From: Odiellus spinosus
Lineage: Eukaryota > Arthropoda > Arachnida > Opiliones > Phalangiidae
NCBI GenBank assembly: GCA_963920705.1
Contig: CAWUCO010000002.1
Span: 186,001 to 250,000, forward strand
Reading direction: 5' to 3'
DNA: 64,000 nt
Position numbers and translations under genes: made by a program. The notes under the pieces are model-generated. The model worked only from the letters and a program-made list of their open reading frames with translations, did no database searches and was not told where the DNA came from. Shown here one piece after another: positions 10,646 through 22,363 of this stretch (position 1 is the stretch's first letter; each line of letters begins with the position of its first letter).

Positions 10646-11100
10646 ATGCCTCATCAGATTTGATTGTAAAGGGGGTGCTCCGTAAACTAGTACACTACAC
10701 CCCCGCCAAACCGTGCGGCTACATCATTTGTCCCTAAAGTGCCGCACGCGAAACCGTGCCCGGAACGGGTAACAAGGCCAATGAGCGGGAACCGAAGAAC
10801 CCCAGACCAGTGCTCCCGCACACACGTGATGAGGCTAAGGCAGCAGAAAGAAAGGTATATGGCTTGGCGACCAGAACCCACACAGCAGTGTCATACGGCC
10901 CCAGTAATGTAACCGTGACCCAACAAGACCGACTCAAAGGCAGAGGGAGCTGCCAGGGCCCAGTTTGGTCCCTGCAAGTCGGCCGGGTGTGGGCGAGACG
11001 GCCGTGTTCCAATTCGCGGAACTAGGACGGATCCTAGAACTCGGGCCCCCTCACCACGACAAGGATGGAACAGTACCCCCACCCTGCGCACGGACAGGTA
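10646..11100 (+). repeat. GC-rich dispersed repeat, copy A
   Basis: A sharply GC-richer block in AT-rich DNA, starting 'aagggggtgctccgtaa' (near 10668). It is nearly identical to the reverse complement of about 17840-18190. Shared stretches include 'gccgcacgcgaaaccgtgcc' and 'ttggcgaccagaacccacac'. Both strands carry open frames, but differences between the two copies fall mostly at amino-acid-changing positions in the best frame, which argues against a conserved protein. Confidence 0.85.
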
Positions 11101-11800
11101 TATATGCCTATTGGATAGAATCCCATTGGGTCGAATTCCCAATGGATCGAATTAAAAAATATATTTTCCCAATTGGCCTTATTCCTATTCAGCGCCACCT
11201 CGGCCGAGCGGCGAAAATTGGAACCATCGAGAGTTGGCACCAATCAGATTTCGCCATTCTCAGAATTTTTTTCAATTTAAAAACATATTTCTGCTATTCG
11301 CGAATTTCCCCGCTTCGGCCAAAAAAATGTTTTCTATTAAATATTATTTGAGAGGAGGGAATTAAAACGGCTTAGAAGTTGTGCTTTACAAGATACGTCA
11401 ATTTTCAAAAGGTAAAAATAACATTTACATCATTTAGAAAATTAAAACTTATTTAGCTCACTAAGCCTTGGTCCCTTGTTTATAACGTATTATGCAAGGC
11501 GAACTAAATGGGTTACTATTTTAGCATTGCAAGACGAGGAAGCCTAATTTTTTTTCATTTTTATTTAGGTTCATTTATTGTTGGAGAATAAAGTTTGAAC
11601 TACCCGCCTGAAGAGAAAACAGGTTTAGTACCCCGCCGCCCTCTAGAGAGGAAAATCATTTTTACTTTATGTTGTCATCTGAAACAGTTTGATTTTGTAA
11701 ATCTCGCAATAAAAACATTGTTCTGCATAAAATAGGCAGTAGTTGTCTCAAAGTTTGGTTTAATAACATGATGGAGGTTTAACGATATTGATGATTCGGA
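11101..11800. other. Non-coding upstream of the first recognised TRPM exon
   Basis: Holds two versions of 'ccaatggatcgaatt' near 11120-11150 and otherwise AT-rich sequence. No TRPM N-terminal exon could be identified. Confidence 0.5.
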
Positions 11801-12040
11801 ATCATTTTGCTACCGCTGAACGAGTTACGGAGTGTATTAATTACTAAGCCAGATGATTTATTTTTTGTACGAGGCTTATCCGCGCAATTATTATTTAATC
11901 AAATGCAGCACATTCCAAGAGGATATAAATATCAACTCTACGACATTGGTCTAGTTATAGAAAAACTAATGGGTGGAGCCTACAGATCGTCTTACTGTCG
12001 TCGCAAATTCCGGCATTTGTACCATAGCATGATGAAAAAA
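11801..12040 (+). CDS. Trpm: TRPM exon: end of N-terminal region
   Basis: Contains [15 protein letters not shown] and the following basic stretch, a TRPM signature. It ends AAA|GTAAAT, phase 0. The 5' boundary is uncertain: the frame is closed by a TGA at 11792 and there is no clear acceptor, so the true exon may begin later, for example after an AG near 11848. Confidence 0.85.
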
Positions 12041-15000
12041 GTAAATTTCTCGAATATCTACCGCTGTTAGTCTAAGCTAGGACGATTAACAATGGGCGCC
12101 TATCTTAAATAGTTAAAAGATGAATAACGAAACATTACGTCCATAAGCTTCCTCTAACTGCGAACAGCGCGCGCGCGCGAGAGAGAATGTAAGAACTAAG
12201 AGCGTGGCTGCTGTGATAGAAAATAGAAAGCCACGCTCGTGGTTTTGTCAGTTACAACTTTGGTCCCCACTGTTTGAGCCGTTGGAGGACGCCTATTAAC
12301 GCCAGATTGCGTTAGCCATCTTTATTAAGATCCATGGCGCCTATTGTTAAGAGTTCTTCGTCTAAGACTGCGTTGAACATTTTTAGAATCCTAAGAACTT
12401 GGCTCATACCGGAATCCCCGGTCGTGACGAAATATCCTTTAACTATCCCTTCAACGAACTTCTTATTTGGGCCGTATTAATGAAGCGTCAAAAGATGGCG
12501 CTTTTCATGTGGAAACACGGCGAGGAGGCCATAGTCAAGGGGCTGGTTGCTTGCAAACTGTTCAAAGCTATGGCGCAGGAGGCTGCCGAAGACGATTTGG
12601 AGATGGAAATAACGAAAGAAATGCTACAAAATGCGGAGTAAGTATTCGTTCATTTTTTGTCGCGACATACTTATCAAGTTTTAAGTGTTGGCCGTGGAAG
12701 TAATGAAATTTTGCTAGGAGCTGAAACTTATAACCTCATTTCCCTCATGAGAGTGTCGCGTTGTTTCGAAACTTTTTTACAATACCATGAGTGAATCTTA
12801 TACTCTCCCTATAAGTTACCAACGCCTAATTGAACTAATGTATCCAACATTTTCTTCCAAGTCCGGCACGCCGAGGGAGGGGTGGAGGGGAAGGGTGTAA
12901 AGTATGACTAAAGAGTCGCCGTCTTGCGGCGAAGAATAATTTCGTCCGCTTAAAGATTTAGGGTTAGAAGAGGTGCGGATTTGTCAGATCCTCGTTTTTA
13001 ATAATATTTATTTCTCAACCAAAGTTGTAAGCGCGATGATATCAATCACCGCGGCGCGGCGTAGAGATATTTCCGCGAACCTTATTTAGTATTCAACTTC
13101 GATTTTAACAAATCTGAAGATATTAAGGTCAAACTTACTTTAAATAAAATTCAGTTTATCATCTATGGCGAGAGATTGTCAGTTATTATAACTATTCCGG
13201 TAAACAGTTTGAAATTCCAACCTTCCTCTTAGGAAGAGAGGAAAAACCTAAGCTCCACCTAGGCCCGAAAACTATGTACTGAAAAATGCGTTTTATTGGC
13301 TCGTAGCAACTTCCGAACCTTTTACCGGATATACGTCAGCAGCAATAGCAGTTTCACCACTCGTTCGCTATGGTTCGCTTATACCTGACGGAGGGGGGGG
13401 AAAGGCAGAAAAAGGTGTTCCATCAAATTGTATTACCTTGGTAATACAGGGAGCGTATATGATTCACTCATGACAGTACGTTGAGTCCATTTTATAGTTA
13501 ATTCCAATTTGAAAAGCTGCCATCAGTTATTTCCCTCCTATTGTTGATTTTTAGATTTATCATTTGCTCGTGTCCAGCCCTATTATTCATTAATGACGCC
13601 ATAAAAATATATGCCCGTATTCTGTTCTCTAGTTTTTGGCAGTTGGGTTGTCCTTTCATTTTTGACTAAATCAATACAGGAAGTTAGAGTTTAAGTCTTT
13701 CTTCTACGAAATTATTTAAAACCAAGTTTTTATTAATATCAGTTAGAATGTTAACTAAAGAGTTAATTTATTAAAATAATATGTTATCGTTATTTGGAAA
13801 CTTTTATCATTATCAAGAATCACCCAACATCTATAATTCAAAGGAATTAGCGAAGAAACTACTCTTTACCATAGTGAATAAAATGGGAAAATCTTTGTAT
13901 ACAACCAGTGATTTTCCGACGATTCCTTAGCGTTTAAAAAGGCCCGTTTAGCTTTTTGTAGAGAACTTACAAGTTGAAAGTTACTTAATTTATTATTACG
14001 CTAATAGCGAGTTCGAGAAAATTGCCTTGGATCTGCTGGATTATTGCTACAGGCAAGACGATGACGTGACTTTCATGCTTTTAACCCACGAACTGCAGAA
14101 CTGGGGCAAACAGACTTGTCTTAGTTTGGCTGTCATTGCCAAGCATAACAACTTCTTAGCTCATCCAGCTTCGCAAGTCTTGGTCGCCGATCTGTGGCTA
14201 GGAGGATTAAGAATAAGAAAGACGTCCAATCTTAAGGTACGGACGGTACTATGGAAAGCTTCGCGAATGATACGGCTTAAAACGATTTATTCGCGTAGAT
14301 AATTTTAGGTCTTCTTTTCCCGCCGATGATATTGACCCTTCGTTTTAAAACGAAAGAAGAGTTACAGTTGATGCCGCGAACGGAGGAAGAGCATCGATTA
14401 GATCTAGAAGAGGATGAAGACGACGATTCCTTAAAGAGCGTTTCCAGTATCGCTAGTCAATTCAAGTGCGAGAAATTGAAAGAAGAACATTCCGTTAATT
14501 CTTCACCCACTAGCAGGGTAATTATAAATACACTACGCCCATTGTTGGATTAGGAGCGGTTTTGAGAGTGGCCCGAAAATTGACAGGGTTTGGATATCGC
14601 GTGGGAGAAAGACTCTAAACTGGGCACATCCCCCCCGTGCCTTTTTTTTTTGGCTCTAAACAGCGGTGTTGGATATAGCGGTGTTGGATAAAGGGAATGG
14701 TTTGAAACTGAGGCTCCAAATTATGACTGGTACCCCTGGGGCCCCTTGCTTCCGAGTCCTACTCGCTGGCATCTAGTGGTGAGGCTATCCCACAAAGCGA
14801 AGCGATATGGAAGAACATCTAGTGTTCATTTGATCTTCTCGTTTCAGCGGGTGAGAAAACTATGTAACGTTGAAAATGGAGAGCTAGACGGTGATTCCTT
14901 AAGAAGCATTTCCGCATCCGTAAGTCAATTGAAGTTTGAGCAGCTAAAGGACGATGTCTCTTCAAATTCTACACCCGTTCATACTTTGGTAATTCTTATC

Positions 15001-18000
15001 ATCATAGTTTTCAATTCTAATACTAACCCTTTATATCAATTTTATGAAACAGAAACTGGGAGCTAAAAATGCAACAGCCTTTGAATTTATTTTCGGGATC
15101 ACCAACCTAATCTTTTAATATTAGGGCATTACAAGCGCTGTTGAAAGCTGAAATAATACGATTAGTCCTAATTTATATTCGCTTTTATAGAAATTTTACC
15201 AAACTTTAGAAATTAACTAAAAAAATGTTTCTAAAAATTCTGAAAAAATTCTGGAATACATTTTTTGGCACGGTGATTCCAAAAATAAATTCAAAGCTGT
15301 TCCATTTCACTCTGATTTCTAAACTGATTTTTTTATTTTTTACGTTTTTAAAGGATTTAATGATATTTTCAGCAAAAACGCTACCAAAGGCATTTCAATA
15401 AACACGACTTGAGCCATAGCGCCAGCCGCATGAATCTAGACACGAATCGCCTGGCTCAGACCGATCATGTATTCAACGATATATCCGAATTTCAGGATTT
15501 TTCAATCTTACAAACCCATAGCCCTCTGAAATTGGGAATAAAAATTTACGAATTTTACGCCGCTCCTATAACCAAATTCTGGCTACACAGCGTAAGTTAT
15601 ACTTTTTTTACGCGACTCTTGGCTTTAAAATTGATGGCACTCGTTTAATATTACGTTATTTGGTATCTTTGACTATGACTTTGAAACCCGATATTGGCTA
15701 TACATAATTTCCTTTATATTTCGCAAAACATATCCTTAATTAATGAAATAAATTCCATCTTGAACATGCGCGAAATAGAAAAGGTCCAGTGAAACAGCGC
15801 GATGCGTTTTAGGATCTACAATGAAGTCTATAGTTCATTTAGATTGATGTCCAAATTTTTTTTAATAACCAAATCGCGGGTTAACTACTACAGTGCGCTA
15901 GATAAAATATTATTAAATTATTTAAGGAGACTAAATAAACGTTACTGAAGAGCAGTCGGATTTACTAGTTTCTTTTAAATCCTTGTATTCGCTAAAGATT
16001 AGTCAAGGGCAAATTTATTTCTGTTTTTTGCCCCGCTGAATGGGGTGTTAAGGTCTCTTTTTTAATTCGGCGCTCTACGTTTAACTACTTGACAGCCGTT
16101 TTTTTTTTTTTTTTTTTTTCAGGTAGCGTACGTAGTATTTTTATGCGCTTTTACTTATACTTGTTTGGTTAAAATGACAAACGTGATTTCGTGGGCCGAA
16201 ATTTATACTATCGCTTTTCATTTTACGTTTGGGATTGAAAAAATGAGAGAAGTATGCGTTTTATAAAATATAATTTAAATAGAAACTGATAAAATTTATT
16301 TTCAGAAACTTCGCTCAAAAATATCTTAAAATATGTTTTAAGATTTTCAAGCGATTTAATTTTAAAATCAAAGTCGAGTTCTGATAGAATTTCAGGGTAA
16401 ATAAGAAATCGGCCATCACTGTATGATTAAATAACGATGACGATTATAAATTTATTATTGTATTATATCAGGGTGTTCCAAAAATGGTGCTAGTTATTGA
16501 TATTTATATTTAAACGGGAATATAAATACGTATATGGTCCAAAAATGGTGGTATAACCGAAGTTCCGCTGATTCTATGACTCCTTTTGATCCGAAAATGT
16601 TCTCTGACGTTTTCTTGTACACGGCGTTGTTTAAGAAGTACGAAACGATTCATTTACGGATGACCCTTTAAAGTTGTAACCAGGGAAAAATTTGGGTGGG
16701 TGTATTTCTCTTTTTATTCTTCTAGTCTATCTTATTTTCTAATCTATTTTCCCCAGGGTTACTTATTTTCCTTTGGGAGGAATTGCATGGGAAGAGATCC
16801 CTTTAAGGGATATTTTATAAATATTATATTACCCTTGCCTTGTAATTAACGTTGATCTCATTTCCTCCGAAATGACGAGATGATTAATTAATTATTTACT
16901 TAAATAATTTCAACTTATTTTAAGCGTTTACTCAATTTTTTTATTTCTAATTATTTGCTCTTTTTGAGAACACGGAAAACTGTTAACAATCTTTCTTTCA
17001 ATCTATCTGCTTTGAAGTCTATTATCAATTTGTTTAATCATCTAATCAACATCTCTATTTATACAAAGAAAAAAGGGGTGGATATTTGCAACAGGGAGTC
17101 CAGCTGGAATATTCCAGAAGTTTGCGTGGAAACCTATTTGGCGAAATGTACGCGCGTCATGAAAATCCCAGCTGAAATATAAACGTAACTTATTCTAATA
17201 TTGACTATACGATTATTCCGGGGGTCATCGGTAAATGAATAATTTCGTAACTCTTGAACGACAAAATTTTCGAGAATATTTTTCTACTCCTCGTAGAACC
17301 CGAGGAACTTCGTTTCTAACACCATTTTGGAACATATACCCGTTTTCCCATTTAAATATAAATGACTATAAACATAAAGTAGAGGAGAGGGGAAAATAGC
17401 GATTAGACAAGATCAACTCGATTGCTGAGACGACTCGACCCATTTTAGCTCACATCGAGTTTGAACTAAAACTTCCCAAGTTAGAGACACTGTGACGTCA
17501 TCGCGCACTAGAGAGCGCTCCCAATACGCTTATGTCAATGTTAAAAGTTCTACGCAATCGCTCTAGCTATCACTCGTGTTACTCGTTATCCTTCTTGAAA
17601 AGAGCGCAACCTTGAAATTTTGACGTGACCGATTCCGGGCTAGTAATGAGACGGGTTAAGCGGTTTCGAATCCGGGGTTTGATTTCTAAAGTGTGTTCAT
17701 TTTAATTTGTACCGACAACCAAATAGATGGCGCCAAGAGAAGTACGACGCGTCTATTCAGTTGTCATTAGAACTGAAAATGGCCTTGCTCTGGAAATCGA
17801 GCCAGAACTGTAAACAGTCGCTTGGCACGCCCCCCTCCCCCCCACCTGTCCGTGCGCAGGGTGGGGGTAGTGTTCCATCCTTGTCGTGGTGAGGGGGCCG
17901 GAGTTCTAGAGAACTGGGCCCTGGCAGCTCCCTCTGCCTTGAGTAGGTCTTGTTGGGTCACGGATACATTGCGGGGGCCGTATGGCACTGCTGTGTGGGT

Positions 18001-21000
18001 TCTGGTCGCCAAGCCATATACCTTTCCTTCTGCTGCCTTAGCCTCCTCGCGTGTGTGCGGGTGCACTGGTCTGGGGTTCTTCGGTTCCCGCTTTTTGGCA
18101 TTGTTACCCGTTCCGGGCACGGTTTCGCGTGCGGCACTTTAGGGACAAATGGTACTAAATTACGGAGCACCCCCTTAACAATCACACCTGATGAGTCGCT
18201 TGGCACGGTAGATAGTAATCCGCTTAACCCGTCTCTTTACTAACCTTGGACTGATTATAGGATAGGGTGAAAGGACTTCTCTAACGAATGGCGCTACATC
18301 TAGCGATGTCGTAGGTATTGTTTATATTTCTAGGCTACAAGCTAGAGTTTTTTTTCCCGAATGCAATTTGTTAAGTTAATATTACTCTATCCTCTCTCAA
18401 GGTTATAATTCATACCATTTAAAGTTATTTTAACGCCAACTTCGGTAGTACTAAATTACGGCTTTGCTAATGAATGAGCGTGTTGTTTAACACCCGCGAC
18501 ATTTTATCCCCTCTATCTCTTGCGCCCTAGAAAAAACTCCCAACTTCAATGGGCTGTTTAAGTGCCTCCCCCGTTTTTATACTTTTCCCTGAAATTCAAA
18601 CTTTACTAAACTTTAGGGTAAAAAAATTTAAATCCTTTTAAGTATTTTCGGATATTTTATTTTTCTGAAAATAAATGAAAAGGTCTTTAATTTTTAGCTT
18701 GTAATTTTCCTATAAATCTTTAATATCACATATTTCTAAAGATTTCCCATCTTTTTCTAGGTTGTTTTTTCGGAGCCAAAGAAAATAACTACGAAACTAG
18801 TTGTTTGGACTGAGAAAAAATGGAATCCGGTAGACGTGGCTGTGATAATTTTCTTTTTTATCGGAGTGTTTTTGCGTTTAGAAGAAGAAACGAGACCGGA
18901 TGGAAGAATATTTTACGTTCTGTCCATAATGTACTGGTACCTGAGAGTCCTGGATATTTTGAGCGTCAATAAATATTTAGGACCTTTCGTTTCTATGATT
19001 TGGAAAATGGTAACGATCATTAATCATCTTAAGGCCCAACTTTTATTTTTACTGATCTGTCTTACTGTTAAAGCGAGTAACGGATCTTAAAGATTGCCCT
19101 AAAAGCGCGCTTCCCCTAAACGCGTTTCACGTACGGAAGGGATGGATTTATACGCCTCATAAGTCTCATTGGTTCCGGCCATAATTTTAGGGCATTTATA
19201 AGGGAAGAGAATTTCATTGAAATTTAATTGAAACTTGAAATTTGGCTTAGAGCAAATTTGTGTTTTTCTTTTAAATTATCAGAGGTTTCATGTACTAATT
19301 TAGCTTGTTAATACGATGAAAATCTGCAAGATATCCAAAATTTTGCGAGGTTGTAGAGCCAATTTACTTTCGCATTCAAATTGTTCGAATATAGACGAAG
19401 CGACCAATTCTTTTTCAACTAGGAAAAACTACCTCTAAAATGTAAAATTAGCAATACGTAGTGAGTCGATTATTTCGAAACCGGGCGCATTGTCAGGCTC
19501 TTACATATTCCCCTCCCAAGTTCCTCGAACGAATTTTGAGGCGTCTGAAGAGACCAATTGCAAATCGACTAAACTCGTATATTACGCGGTGATTGCTAGT
19601 ATTATTTTTTGAATTGTTCCCCAGTCGTACGCCTCGAGTTTTTTAACGCATGTTCTACGTAAATTATATTTTCTCAACCTCTAACTCTATATCCCAGTTT
19701 AGTATAAAATAAGCCCGCACGATGCTAATATAGCTTGCTCGAGTGGACGTATAAATCTCTAGCGTACGCGCTTACGTTCAGACGAAGTTCAGTTTAAATA
19801 AATGTAATTCATCGTCCGTCCGTTTTGAATTTTCCGAAATGAAAGCTTTTTTCTTTGCAGGTGATAAATATGATCTACTTCGTAGTTTTCTTAGTAATTG
19901 TTTTAATGAGTTATGGCGTGGCTCGACAAGCTATTTTCTTTCCAAACGAGGAGCCATCTTGGCGATTAATGCGACATATATTTTTTATGCCGTATTGGAT
20001 GATTTACGGAGAAGTATTCGCGGATACTATTGAACGTAAGGCGGCTGTAATCGCGGTTTTAGAGTGATGGTTGAGTCTGTACTAGCTATGAAGACAAAGA
20101 TCAATACTCGGAATTTTTTTCCGTATGGCCTTTGAAATTTCCATTTGCCTTATACAAAAAGATAGAAATATGAAATTTTCAGAAAAGGGTTGTTGGCTTG
20201 TGGCCTAAATTTAGCTATCTCTTCGAGCAAAACGAGCCAATTTTCCCACCCTTCAATATCGATTCCATTCGCTTTTACTTTTACGCAAGCGCTTGCCAAA
20301 TCTCGCGATATTTCCAATTTTTTCTCTGGTGTCGACGCTCCATTTTGTTACCCAGCACCAAACGGGGATAGAATGAAGCGCCTCTGGAAATAACGCGCAT
20401 TTTATTTGATTTAGCTCTGCCCGAATTTCTCCGCCCACCCAAGATTTTACGACGTCAGAGCCTTATAGGGCAAATCTTGAGCACTTTGAGATCAGTAAAA
20501 GGCATAAAAACGGTTTTAAATGTTCTAAATCTCCATATAATTCTATAGCTCTATCTTTTGAGCAGAAAATCTTTATTTCTGGACCTATTTTTTTTTTAAA
20601 TTTGGATTCGGCCTTTAAAATAAAAGGAAACAAGAAGACTGAAAGAATAGAAAGCGTGGAACGTTTGGAGGCTCAGAATGCTTTATAATTGCGGATTTAG
20701 TTCAACCATCTCTCTGTAAACAGTTGGTTTTACTGTCGCGATTACGTAAATTTATTTTTCTTCAATTTGTAGCCGACTGCGGGGAAGGAGAGGATGTGGA
20801 GCATTGCGAAACTGGAATGTGGCTCAATCCAGCCATCATGGCTATTTATCTTTTGATCGCTAATATACTGTTGATCAATTTGTTGATCGCCGTGTTTAAG
20901 TAAGACATAAAACGAGTGTCTTTTTAAAGGGAGGATGAAACCTAAAAACCACCGATTTTTTAATCGTTTCCTTATCGTTTAAATCGGCGTAATCTGCCAG

Positions 21001-22327
21001 TAACTAAAAATAAATTTCAAATTTACCCGGAAAATAGGCTTAACAGGATTCTCGGTCACTTGGAGCTAAAAATAGAGCAGCTTTTCAGGTTATTTTCGGA
21101 ATCACAGTGCCAAAAAACGAATTTGAGAATTTTCATACAATATTATTTCGGCCAATCATATTATTTCAGCCTTCAAGAGCGCTTGTAATGTCCTAACGTT
21201 TTGATGGCCAAGGTCTTGGGCATCAAATGCCGACCTATTCTTTTAATGTTGGCCCGAATTTATATTTACTTTTATTTAATTTTACCAAACTTTTGAAATT
21301 AATTTAAACACCGAAAACGTGTCTAAAAAATGTTTTGAAAATTCTCAAACGTTGTTAATTAGCTTCTCTTTAATTTCTTAGCATTGATAGGTCAGACACT
21401 AATGAGCAAAGGCTGTCGCTAACGCGAGATCTGCACTAGACTTCAGCTAATTTTCCGGGTAATTTATGTCTAGTTTAGTATTTGTTTGTAAGAATTATTA
21501 CTGGCCTATTTAAACGATAAAGAATGTAAATCACTCGTTATTAGGTTTAAGGTATTTTTCCATAAGCGTAATATTTGAATTTTTTAGTAACATTTTCCAA
21601 GAAGTTAGCGCCATTTCGCAACAACTATGGAAAGCTCAGCGCTACAGAGTAGTCATTGAATACGAACAAAAAACTGTCTTGCCACCTCCTTTTATCGTAA
21701 TTTCGCATTTAGTGCTGTTGTGGAAGTTCTGCCTACAGAAATGGGAAAGAAAATCAGTCATTTACGATCACGGCCTCAGTGAGTTATCCGATAGAAACGT
21801 TTGATAATATAATTTGGTCATTAAAGGGGAAAGCAACCGGCTAAGAACGAGTGATTTTTTATCGATTCGTTATCGTTTAAACAAAGCCTAATCTATAACG
21901 TTGGTCGATGGTTCTTATATGGGTTTACAGGATCGCCACGAATTAAAGTTTTAAATTGATTTCTAGTTTACTGTTTATAAAAATTTAATCTGCCATTTAA
22001 ACGGTTAGGAATCTAAAAAAAAGAAACCACTCGTTGTTAGCTCGTATTCTCCCTTGAAGAGCTTGATAACGCGCATTTCATTTCCCCAAACTTATTCGCG
22101 CAACATCTGATACGCGAAAAGTATAACAGTTTCTTCTACATTGATAAAAACTAGCAGAGCTAAGTAAGATTTTTACTCATATTTTATCAGTTCAAAAATA
22201 ATTTGTAGGATCTAGTATCCGTTTACAAGATTTCGGTCTCTCTCTTAGCCGGTGCTTAGTTTACAAAGCGCTCCAAAACGGTCCATTGCATGGTAAATTA
22301 AGAGCCTGTAGCTTCTAGGGCTAATCC

Positions 22328-22363
<36 letters not shown>

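Noticed and set aside
10734-11142. Possible proteins in the GC-rich repeat, and the matching frames at 17767-18243
   Set aside because: The two copies differ mostly by amino-acid-changing substitutions in the longest shared frame, and long open frames are expected in GC-rich DNA.
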